A stretch of 64,000 nt of DNA from Rhodohalobacter sp. SW132 (lineage in GTDB: Bacteria; Bacteroidota; Rhodothermia; Balneolales; Balneolaceae), in NCBI RefSeq assembly GCF_003390325.1, contig NZ_QUOK01000001.1, forward strand, positions 124,001-188,000, given 5' to 3'. The notes under the pieces are model-generated. The model did not search any database and was not told where the DNA came from. It worked only from the letters and a program-made list of their open reading frames with translations. Positions 54,200-62,394 of the stretch are shown here, piece after piece. The position numbers and the translations under genes are program-made. Position 1 is the stretch's first letter; each line of letters opens with the position of its first letter.

Positions 54200-55933
54200 T
54201 TATTGCCGGTACTCTTCATTATCTTCGAAAATAAAATGAAGTTTATAAGCAAGAACGCAGGTTAGTGCATTGCATTTACCTCTTGCTTTGTACTGTGCAA
54301 AAATATGGTTTGTATTTCTTTTTATCTCATTGTTTGGCATATTTTTCAACCCGGATTGAAACAAGTGGTGAACCTGGTCTCTGAGCACTTTATTTTCGCT
54401 GAACCAGTCATCAAATGGATTCATTGAACTTCGGTCTCTCCCCAACAGACGTTTAAAAAGTGATTGTGCCCTGTTCAACTTCATAAAAAGTTTAGTTAAC
54501 GCTCTGTTCTTTGGTGCTATTCCTGTGCTGTCCCACCGATAATTGAAAAAATGTGGGTGCTTATTTCGAATCCATTCAGTGTAGAGTAATTTTTTATGCT
54601 TAAGCGGTTCAGGCAATCCCAGGCAAAAATGGATCAGCTCTTTGTTGTAAAATGGTGATTGTATATCGATAATGTGCGAGCAGAGCCGATCTCCATTCAG
54701 TGTTCCATTGATCTGCCGTTGTTCATAGGAGAATTGCTCTACGGTATTGCGGTACCTCTCCGTGATTTCAGGTAAAATGGAGATTTGATCAAGCACTTTC
54801 TGATCATTTACATACCCGAGTCTCCCAACATTTTTCTGCAAATCAAACCCGGTTCGATTGAATGATCCAAAGAGCACATCTCCGATTTGCCCGGAGTGGG
54901 CCATACCAAACTGTTCAGCTTCAATATACTGCAGTGCACGATACATATGAGATCCCCCGCTTACGGTCACCATGCCGTCATTCGCAGCAACTAACTCTTC
55001 AAATGAATCCAGGAAATACTTTCCGCCATCCAGCGGGTAGAAACGATAGCGAAACCTTTCACCTTCCGAAATCTCTTTTGCAATCAGGTGATCCGGTGCC
55101 CCGGTTTGTGAAAAATTGAGTGCAGTGACCTCACCATACCCCAGTTCAGCCGCAAGCAGAGCGTTTACCCTCGCGTCCAGTCCGCCGCTGATAAATGTGA
55201 GTGAACGGGACGACTCCTGCTTGTCTTTCTTCCATTCCATGTCAACGGCATTGGTAAGAAGTTTATCGGTCTGCTCAATAGCACGATCCATCGGAATATT
55301 CTGCTCTTCAGCCGTGAAATCAAAATACTTTCGCTGTTTACACGATCCGGTTTGAAGATCGAATGTTGCAATCGTAGCATGTTCAAGCCTTCGTATTTCG
55401 CGTACCAGTGTAAGGTCGTTTAGCATGTAGCCAAGCGTCAAAAGACAGTTAAAACCGTCTGAGTCAGGCTCAAAAGGTATTTTCAGGTCTCTTAGCAAGC
55501 TTGTTAATACTTTTAATTCCGATGCGAAAAAAAGATGCTCTTCCGCAGGATTTGAATATATATAGATCGATTTTGTAGCCAGGATATCAGTCAGCAGATG
55601 CAGCTTCTTTTCCGTTTTATCGAAAATAAAACCTGAAAAACTCCCCTTAAGATTTTCTGCAAAATTCACACCCTGTTTACGATACATCTCCGGGATATCA
55701 TGCTTTGGATTATCCTGTGAATAGATAATTCCCTCGATTCCAATCACAACCTGATCATTTTCATATAAAAACCGGTCATCCAAAAATTTGGCCGGCACGC
55801 TTCGTCCGTAAACAAAATTACTCAATCGGTGCTCTTCATTCTGAACACCTTCAAGTTTGCAGCTAAAAAAGCGTGTATAGTTATCTTTTAAGTGAATCGG
55901 GGATTTGCTGTAAAACCCGTAAATACCGGCCAT
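54200..55933 (-). CDS. Asparagine-synthase-like protein without the glutaminase nucleophile
   Basis: 577 residues with an Ntn-glutaminase-like N-terminus and a PP-loop ATPase domain. Class II amidotransferases need Cys at position 2 after Met removal; here it reads M-A-G-I-Y-G. The PP-loop motif SGGxDS reads 'FISGGLDARVNAL', so Ser is also replaced. The rest of the synthetase core ('DVLFGSFNRTG', 'SPFYNKELIHFCLG') remains. Such proteins in surface polysaccharide loci are thought to amidate sugar acids, but without Cys2 it could use only ammonia or be a non-catalytic part. The start overlaps the flippase stop by one base (TGATG). Confidence 0.85.
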   Translation of the reverse strand: MAGIYGFYSKSPIHLKDNYTRFFSCKLEGVQNEEHRLSNFVYGRSVPAKFLDDRFLYENDQVVIGIEGIIYSQDNPKHDIPEMYRKQGVNFAENLKGSFSGFIFDKTEKKLHLLTDILATKSIYIYSNPAEEHLFFASELKVLTSLLRDLKIPFEPDSDGFNCLLTLGYMLNDLTLVREIRRLEHATIATFDLQTGSCKQRKYFDFTAEEQNIPMDRAIEQTDKLLTNAVDMEWKKDKQESSRSLTFISGGLDARVNALLAAELGYGEVTALNFSQTGAPDHLIAKEISEGERFRYRFYPLDGGKYFLDSFEELVAANDGMVTVSGGSHMYRALQYIEAEQFGMAHSGQIGDVLFGSFNRTGFDLQKNVGRLGYVNDQKVLDQISILPEITERYRNTVEQFSYEQRQINGTLNGDRLCSHIIDIQSPFYNKELIHFCLGLPEPLKHKKLLYTEWIRNKHPHFFNYRWDSTGIAPKNRALTKLFMKLNRAQSLFKRLLGRDRSSMNPFDDWFSENKVLRDQVHHLFQSGLKNMPNNEIKRNTNHIFAQYKARGKCNALTCVLAYKLHFIFEDNEEYRQ

Positions 55934-57195
55934 CAGTTTGCTGTTTTAGTAAGTGATAAAATCCAAAATAACAGGTACAGCTGAACGGCTACACCTACGG
56001 CACTGAAGGCAGCGATTGCAATCCAAGCGCTTCCCGCGAGAAGACCGCCCGTTAGTGCTGCCACCCGGAGAAACAGGTATACAATATCAATCTTAAACGC
56101 TTTTCGCTGTTCATTCAGCAAAAGTGGAATATAGGTCAGTGGCGACACAATAAATACCAGGAACAGGAAAGGAGTAAGAATCTGGGAATAGACACCTGCC
56201 TCACGCCACGATTCACCAAAAACAAATTCAAACAGTGCGGGGGCAAACAGCAGTAAGATCCCGAAAGGAACCACTGCAGCCAATGAAAGCTGTTTACATA
56301 CCGAAAGTGAAAAATCGTGAATCTCTTCGTCGCGATTGTATCTTTCGGTTAGAGTACGACTGTAAACCTGCTGGACGGAACTTGAGATTAGCTGAACCGG
56401 TGCAAAACACATTCGATGGCTCAGGCTGTAAAAACCGGCAACTCCAGATGAAAAAAATGATGCGAGAAGTATATTCGGAAGACTGCTTGATGAGGTGTTG
56501 GTTAGTGCGTGAGGTGCGTTTACTTTTGGGAATTCGCGATATTTTTTTGCCTGATTTTTCATTTCACCCCAGTTCAGGTGCACATCCTTCAATCGTTCAT
56601 TTTTCCGTGAAAGCCACCAGCCGTATGCCGTACTGATTAAATCACCAAAAAGCTTACCGAAGAGCAATCCATACGTTGAGAAAGATGCATACCCCAAAAG
56701 AAGCTGAACTCCTGATCCCCCCCCTGAACGGCAGATTTTTGCGGTTGCCATTCCTTTGTAATCACGCGTTCTGTTCAGCAGGTAGATAAATACCTGAAAG
56801 AGCGCGATACCCAAAACTCCGGCCGGTATCAATACGATCAGCAGGTCAAAACCCTCAAATCCAAGGTATGCGATGATGTCTTTTCCAAATAGCAGAAATA
56901 CAAACAGGGTAATCAAAGCGGCTCCGGCTACAAGTAGTATCGCAAATGCAGCTAAATTCTTTGCCTTACTGTCGTTTTCGGGCATCAGGATTGCCATTTC
57001 ATACCGGCCTGTAGCAACCACTCCTATGATGGCAATCCAGGCAGCATAAAAAGCCAGCAGGCCAAACTCTTCCGGAGTATAGAGCCGGGTTAAAATTGGA
57101 GAAACCGCAATAGGTATCACCTGAGCGATGCCAATTCCGCCCATGAGTGTAAATACATCTTTATAAAAATCTTTCCCTAACAGGTTAAATTTCAT
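55933..57195 (-). CDS. Polysaccharide flippase (Wzx-type, PST/MOP family)
   Basis: 420 residues with 12 or more predicted membrane segments. The first segments carry 'GGIGIAQVIPIAVSPILTRL' and 'YTPEEFGLLAFYAAWIAIIG', the hallmark opening of O-antigen/EPS flippases. It moves lipid-linked repeat units across the inner membrane. It begins 77 bases downstream of the GT4 gene and ends in the start of the asparagine-synthase-like gene. Confidence 0.92.
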   Translation of the reverse strand: MKFNLLGKDFYKDVFTLMGGIGIAQVIPIAVSPILTRLYTPEEFGLLAFYAAWIAIIGVVATGRYEMAILMPENDSKAKNLAAFAILLVAGAALITLFVFLLFGKDIIAYLGFEGFDLLIVLIPAGVLGIALFQVFIYLLNRTRDYKGMATAKICRSGGGSGVQLLLGYASFSTYGLLFGKLFGDLISTAYGWWLSRKNERLKDVHLNWGEMKNQAKKYREFPKVNAPHALTNTSSSSLPNILLASFFSSGVAGFYSLSHRMCFAPVQLISSSVQQVYSRTLTERYNRDEEIHDFSLSVCKQLSLAAVVPFGILLLFAPALFEFVFGESWREAGVYSQILTPFLFLVFIVSPLTYIPLLLNEQRKAFKIDIVYLFLRVAALTGGLLAGSAWIAIAAFSAVGVAVQLYLLFWILSLTKTAN

Positions 57196-57271
57196 CTGTT
57201 ATAAGGATCAGTTTTGCAATTTGCGACGCTTTTGAATGGGATTCTTTCCTGTTCATTTACAATTCTCTTCA

Positions 57272-58444
57272 TCAGTACACCTCCCGGTAAACCGCATTCA
57301 GTTTCTCTCTTTTTGAGGATAAGCTGAAATTCTCCGCAATGTACTGGTGTAGATTTTCCGGTATATACCGTTCTTTCGAGGTGATCATCTCTTCCAGAGC
57401 CGTCCTCAACTCACCCGGATGTTCCGGTGCAACCAGCGTTCCGGTTTCCTCTGTTACAATTTCTTCAGGCCCGCCGGAGCGTGTGGCAACAACCGGGATT
57501 CCGCATGCAAGAGCTTCAGCGACCACAAGCCCGAAACCCTCTTTTCGGCTGGATGAGACCAGCAAATCTGATGCCCTGTAGAATTCCACAAGCTGACCCG
57601 GAGATTTTTGGTCATAAAATGTCACACGGTCCCGAAGATTGAGTGTATCCATCAATTTCTGTGTTTCCCTTTTTGCATCGAAATCAGAGCGTGGCGCCAC
57701 GATATGAAGCCTGCAATCTTTTTGCGATTTTATTTTTGAAAAAGCACGGAGCAGAATGTCGTAACCTTTTACCCTGAATAAATTTCCAACTGCAAGCAGA
57801 TGCGTTTTATCAAAATCCCACCCGAGTTTCTTTTTTGAACTGCCGGGATTTTTTTCGGGGCAAAACAGGTCGGTATCCACTCCGTGTGGCAGATGATAAA
57901 GTTTTTTTTCAATTCGCGGTTCGTATTGCGCAATATCCTGAAGAAGCTTTTTTCCAACGCAGAGAATTTTGTCGCAATGATCGAGAGAATTTATAAGGCG
58001 CGGCATCAGCCTTTTGTGCCTCAAATTGTAGTACCAGTCGCCTCCGTGAATGGTAAGAATCACCGGGTAGCCTGCTTTTTTTAACTTGTTTGCAGCCAGT
58101 CCGATGGGATAAAGCGCATGCAGGTGCACAACATCCGGATCTTGTTTTCTCACTGTTTTTAACAGACTTGATGATAGCGATCGCTGCGTAATCGAACTAA
58201 GACGACGCCTTGGAATTGAAAAGTACACGGATGGATGGAAAGGTAATTTATCTTCCAGCGGATTCCGGTTTCGGCTATAAGCTTTGTGAAATGGCAGTGA
58301 TAAAACTGAAGGTAAATGAATCTCCGGATGGTGATCTGAGGAGATCAGATGTGCTTCATTTTTAATGAAAATTGACCTCCCCGGATCATCCGTCGTAGGG
58401 TAGGAGTGACTAATTACCGCAATCTTCAAGGGGATTTTTTCCAC
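57272..58444 (-). CDS. Family 4 glycosyltransferase
   Basis: 390 residues of the GT-B fold. The N-terminal domain has 'VVHLHALYPIGLAANKLKKA' and 'VILTIHGGDWYYNL'. The C-terminal nucleotide-sugar domain has 'LLAVGNLFRVKGYDILLRAF' and the EX7E motif 'EGFGLVVAEALACGIPVVAT' near 305-325. It transfers a sugar with retained stereochemistry during glycan assembly. It starts the minus-strand operon and is divergent, 63 bases from the chain-length gene. Confidence 0.93.
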   Translation of the reverse strand: MEKIPLKIAVISHSYPTTDDPGRSIFIKNEAHLISSDHHPEIHLPSVLSLPFHKAYSRNRNPLEDKLPFHPSVYFSIPRRRLSSITQRSLSSSLLKTVRKQDPDVVHLHALYPIGLAANKLKKAGYPVILTIHGGDWYYNLRHKRLMPRLINSLDHCDKILCVGKKLLQDIAQYEPRIEKKLYHLPHGVDTDLFCPEKNPGSSKKKLGWDFDKTHLLAVGNLFRVKGYDILLRAFSKIKSQKDCRLHIVAPRSDFDAKRETQKLMDTLNLRDRVTFYDQKSPGQLVEFYRASDLLVSSSRKEGFGLVVAEALACGIPVVATRSGGPEEIVTEETGTLVAPEHPGELRTALEEMITSKERYIPENLHQYIAENFSLSSKREKLNAVYREVY

Positions 58445-58507
58445 TTATCGGATTTAATTCATTCAACAAGTTTGCGAACTTTTTGTATTATGCAAACCTG
58501 AAATTTT

Positions 58508-59725
58508 TTGCAGACAAATCAATTTAATGTCGAATACGTGAGTAAGCAAACGGTTAATTTCCTGGATGTACTGTTAACCCTTCTGAAGTACAAGATCACG
58601 ATCCTCACTTTGGTAGTATCGCTGACCCTGGTTGCACTTATCATCAGTCTGATATGGCCGCAAACGTTCAGGTCAGGCTCTGAAATTGTACAGGTTCAGG
58701 AATCGGGCGCGCCATCAGTCGGCGGCTTGCTTCAGAATCTTGCACCCTTTAATATCTCCGGCGGAAAAGTAGGCGGAGAGACCATTCTTGTAGTATTAAA
58801 CAGCCAGACGCTGCGGGATAACCTCATTAATGAGTTCGATCTGTTTGAAGTTTATGAATCCTCAATTATTGAAGAAGTTCGTAAAACGCTCAACAATAAT
58901 CTTACAATTGAGGAAGTGCGGGAAGGCGGATTTGGCTTTAATCCGGTGGTATCCGTCAAAATTGGAGTCATTGATAAAGATCCGGAACGCGCGCGGGATA
59001 TGAACCAGTTTATACTGGATGAACTCAACCGCACGCTGGAACTTCTCAATCGCCGGTCCACGACCGAATCACTGACAGTGCTTGAATCACGATATAGCCA
59101 GAATATCAGCGACCTCAACGAAGCGGAACAGGCTCTAAATGAATTTCAAAATGAATACGGAATTATTGAAGCCCCGGCTCAAATTGAAGCACTGATCATG
59201 AACCTCGCCGAAATCAAAGCTACGATAACCGAGCGGGAAGTTGAACTCGCCGTGATTGAGCGGAATGTCAATCCGAATACATCCATTTACCGTTCCAAGC
59301 TGGTGGAGCTCGAAGAACTTCGCAGTGCATTTCAATCACAGGTTCGGCGAAGTGAAAGTCTGTCACAGATTGAAGACTCCTACTTTACACTTTTTGATAT
59401 GCCCGATCTGCTTCTCGATTTTGTGCGCCTTCAGCGTGAAGTGGAAATTCAGCAACGGATCCAGGAAACGCTCTTCCCCCAGCTTGAACAGCAGCGGCTG
59501 ATGCAGGAAAACAGCGGCAGCGGAATCCAGGTGGTCGACGAACCCGATTTTCCCACGTATAAATACGGACCCAAAAGGGCCTATATCGTACTGGCAGGTT
59601 TCTTCTTTTCTATATTCTTGGCGATGGTCATTGTGTTTTATAAAGAGATGACAAAGGATCCGGAGTCGGAAACAACCGTTAAAATCCGCGAGATTAAGCG
59701 GGAATTGCTCTTTAGAAAAGAGTAA
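58508..59725 (+). CDS. Wzz/GumC-like chain-length determinant
   Basis: 405 residues. Two membrane helices at about 28-50 ('TILTLVVSLTLVALIISLIW') and near the C-terminus ('AYIVLAGFFFSIFLAMVIVF') flank a long periplasmic coiled-coil domain (about 170-270). The conserved 'PDFPTYKYGPKRA' precedes the second helix, the proline-rich site typical of PCP proteins. There is no fused tyrosine kinase. It sets polysaccharide length with the ligase/polymerase gene 5 bases downstream. The start is a TTG at 58508; a GTG at 58538 is possible. Confidence 0.9.
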   Translation: MQTNQFNVEYVSKQTVNFLDVLLTLLKYKITILTLVVSLTLVALIISLIWPQTFRSGSEIVQVQESGAPSVGGLLQNLAPFNISGGKVGGETILVVLNSQTLRDNLINEFDLFEVYESSIIEEVRKTLNNNLTIEEVREGGFGFNPVVSVKIGVIDKDPERARDMNQFILDELNRTLELLNRRSTTESLTVLESRYSQNISDLNEAEQALNEFQNEYGIIEAPAQIEALIMNLAEIKATITEREVELAVIERNVNPNTSIYRSKLVELEELRSAFQSQVRRSESLSQIEDSYFTLFDMPDLLLDFVRLQREVEIQQRIQETLFPQLEQQRLMQENSGSGIQVVDEPDFPTYKYGPKRAYIVLAGFFFSIFLAMVIVFYKEMTKDPESETTVKIREIKRELLFRKE

Positions 59726-59730
59726 TCGCT

Positions 59731-61128
59731 TTGAATCTTTCCATTCGCAATATTGCCGCTCCTGTTACCGCAGCACTTGTTTGCACGGCTCTTTTACTGG
59801 CCAGTCTTGCGATGTCTTCCCTCCTGCCATTTGCGCTTTTTATCGCAGCCGGTGCCGGAATTGCCGGGGTATTTCTTGCTTTTCAGAAACCGTGGATAAT
59901 GGTATTTTTGGTCGCAGCCGGATCCTACATGGGCTCGCTATTCTATTTTGCCGAAGATTTTTTCCTGCCGGTTACCCTCTTCCAGTTTTTCCTTTTTTCC
60001 GCACTTGCACTTTACCTGCTTCACAAACTCTGGTTTAACTCTTTCGAGATCCGTTATACAGGTTATGAACTTCCGGTATTTCTCTTTTTAGCCCTGATTT
60101 TTCTTTCTCTGATTTACAGTCCCGACCGGGAATCCGGGCTTGTAAACGCTCTCCGATTTGTCTTTCTGTTAATATTTGCAGGCTATGTTATCAATTCACT
60201 CTCCTCCGCAAAACTTACGGCTGCCATAATTGCGATGCTTACGCTTATTGCCGTGATACTATCTGCGTTTGCCGTCACGGAAACGATTCTTAATCCGCAG
60301 ATTGCCATAGAAAACCTTACTGGTGGTGGCATAAATGTACGGCGGGCATCGGTCGGTGCCCTATATCACGATCCAAACCGATTTGCTGCTATTCTTTTTA
60401 TGCCGGCTGCTTTCACTTTTGCGGTGATCAATTCCCAGCTTGAACTGAAGTACAAAGTGATTTCTGCGTTCTTTTTTGTAGTGTTGCTTGCCGGACTTTT
60501 TTCCACTTTCTCCCGCAGCGGGTTACTTTCTTTTGTGGTAATCATTCTTACAACAGTTGGTTTGTATAAAAACTGGAAAATGTTCTCACTTTTCAGTCTG
60601 GCCGGGCTTGTTGTGATTCTATTGATTCCCCAACTCCGGGACGCCCTTTTTCTGAATGTGGAACGCGTGATAGAAGTGTTGTTTGGAACGAGAGATGACT
60701 CCTCAGGTATTCGTGTGATGCTTGGAATTGCAGGAATACAAATGTTTATAGACTCTTACATGATCGGTGTCGGGTTTGATGGGTTTTCTGAGAGGTTTAC
60801 GAATTACTTTACGCTTCAGGAATCGATTGGGGTGTATGAACCGCATAATATCACCTATACCATGATGGCGGAACTCGGGTTGGCCGGACTCTTTTTCTAC
60901 CTGTTTTATCTCTATGTGATGAGCTACCACGCCTGGCAGAATGTAAAGCTTGCCGTCACTCCGTTTGAAAAAGTAATTGCCACCACTCTATTAACCGCTT
61001 TTGCAGCCTACACTCTCTTCTATCAATTCTATGGAGGCGCCCTGCTCGACAGCAACCTCATGCTAATTCACGCTCTTATATTTGTTGTTTATTACCAATA
61101 TCTCAATAGAAAAAGCTCGGGAACGTAA
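59731..61128 (+). CDS. O-antigen ligase / Wzy polymerase family protein
   Basis: 465 residues with about 11-12 membrane segments. The large periplasmic loop before 'MIGVGFDGFSERFTNYF' (about 335-370) and 'YEPHNITYTMMAELGLAGLF' carry the His-containing motif typical of the O-antigen ligase family. 'LFSTFSRSGLLSFVVIIL' lies in the middle. It polymerises or ligates lipid-linked repeat units. The start TTG at 59731 follows the chain-length gene by 5 bases, so the two form an operon. Ligase or polymerase cannot be told apart here. Confidence 0.9.
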   Translation: MNLSIRNIAAPVTAALVCTALLLASLAMSSLLPFALFIAAGAGIAGVFLAFQKPWIMVFLVAAGSYMGSLFYFAEDFFLPVTLFQFFLFSALALYLLHKLWFNSFEIRYTGYELPVFLFLALIFLSLIYSPDRESGLVNALRFVFLLIFAGYVINSLSSAKLTAAIIAMLTLIAVILSAFAVTETILNPQIAIENLTGGGINVRRASVGALYHDPNRFAAILFMPAAFTFAVINSQLELKYKVISAFFFVVLLAGLFSTFSRSGLLSFVVIILTTVGLYKNWKMFSLFSLAGLVVILLIPQLRDALFLNVERVIEVLFGTRDDSSGIRVMLGIAGIQMFIDSYMIGVGFDGFSERFTNYFTLQESIGVYEPHNITYTMMAELGLAGLFFYLFYLYVMSYHAWQNVKLAVTPFEKVIATTLLTAFAAYTLFYQFYGGALLDSNLMLIHALIFVVYYQYLNRKSSGT

Positions 61129-61322
61129 TCTGCCTTGAATGTTGTGCACAGAAACAGGGGTGCAGTCGTTACTCTACAATTTGGTACGTAATAGTCCATA
61201 GCTCAATAGAATAATTTTTATTGAAAAGATTCAGATAACAGGGAGAAAGAAAATAAATACCGAAACGCTATCTCATTCGCTCTTGTTTTAAAAACATCAT
61301 CAGAATAAAATCCATTTAGATA

Positions 61323-62273
61323 GTGAGTAAAACCATGAAAGCATCGTATTTCGAATCATTCAATGAACTCGATCAAATAAAAACCGGTGAATTACCGGAC
61401 CCCGAACTCAAAGAGGGTGAGGTACTGGTTCGAATTCGGGCGGCCGGTGTTAACCCTGTAGACGCGGCTGTGGTGCGCGGGATGCTTAAAGATGCCATTC
61501 CAACTGAATTTCCGGTAATCCCGGGATGGGACCTTGCAGGGGAAGTTGAAAAGCGTGGTTTTTCCGCACGGCGTTTTAGCGAGGGGGATGAAGTTTATGC
61601 CTATGCCCGCCGGCCGGTAATACAGCACGGTACATTTGCCGAGTACATATCTATACCGGAGAGCTATCTCTCGAAAAAGCCAGAGTCGATTACAATGGAA
61701 CAAGCAGGCGGGATACCGCTGGTTGGGCTGACCGCTTATCAGTCACTTTTTGATGCTGGAAATTTACGGGAAGGTCAAACCGTACTCATTCTCGGCGGGT
61801 CCGGCGGAGTGGGCACGCTTGCCATTCAGCTTGCAAAGAGCGTGGATGCAAAGGTGATCGGCGTGGCGAGCGAAAAAAATCACGCCTACATGAAAGAGCT
61901 GGGTGCAGACGAAACAATTGATTATAGTGACGGGAATGTGGGAGAAGCCGTACGTAAACTTCATCCGGACGGGGTGGATATGATTTTTCACTGCTCGCGG
62001 GGTGATTCCCTGAGCCAAAGTATGGGTACGCTGAAAAAAGGCGGGCATCTTGTATCTATCACAAAGAGTAAACCTGAAGTGAGAGATGACATTCACTTTC
62101 AGTATGTTTTTGTGGAGCCAAATGCCCGGCAGCTGGATCACATCCGGGAACTTGTGGACAGCGGTAAAATCACCGTTCCGGTTTCTGAAACATTCACCCT
62201 CGAGGAGGTTCCGCAGGCGCTTTCACAGATTGAAAAACTTCATACACGCGGTAAACTCGTGGTTACGCCCTGA
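61323..62273 (+). CDS. Zinc-independent quinone oxidoreductase-like MDR protein
   Basis: 316 residues from a GTG at 61323 (an ATG at 61335 is also good). GroES-like half: 'VRIRAAGVNPVDAAVVRGML'. Rossmann half: 'LILGGSGGVGTLAIQLAKSV' near 155-174, then 'GADETIDYSDGN'. There are no structural zinc cysteines, as in QOR/YhdH-type NADPH:quinone reductases. Substrate unknown; cytoplasmic. A strong bidirectional terminator follows. Confidence 0.92.
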   Translation: MSKTMKASYFESFNELDQIKTGELPDPELKEGEVLVRIRAAGVNPVDAAVVRGMLKDAIPTEFPVIPGWDLAGEVEKRGFSARRFSEGDEVYAYARRPVIQHGTFAEYISIPESYLSKKPESITMEQAGGIPLVGLTAYQSLFDAGNLREGQTVLILGGSGGVGTLAIQLAKSVDAKVIGVASEKNHAYMKELGADETIDYSDGNVGEAVRKLHPDGVDMIFHCSRGDSLSQSMGTLKKGGHLVSITKSKPEVRDDIHFQYVFVEPNARQLDHIRELVDSGKITVPVSETFTLEEVPQALSQIEKLHTRGKLVVTP

Positions 62274-62333
62274 TCTGTTTGGTGAAATTTGACAATTTTA
62301 AGAATCGAACTTACGTTTGAAAATTGATGTGCA

Positions 62334-62373
62334 TAAAAAAAGCCGCCCCGAATATCTTCGGAGCGGCTTTTTT
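62334..62373. terminator. Strong bidirectional terminator
   Basis: AAAAAAGCCGC-CCGAA pairs with TTCGG-GCGGCTTTTTT around a 4-base loop, with a bulge on each arm. The A/T tails serve both the oxidoreductase (+) and the LVIVD gene (-), which converge here. Confidence 0.9.
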
Positions 62374-62394
62374 AATTTCTGAAATCAGCCATCG

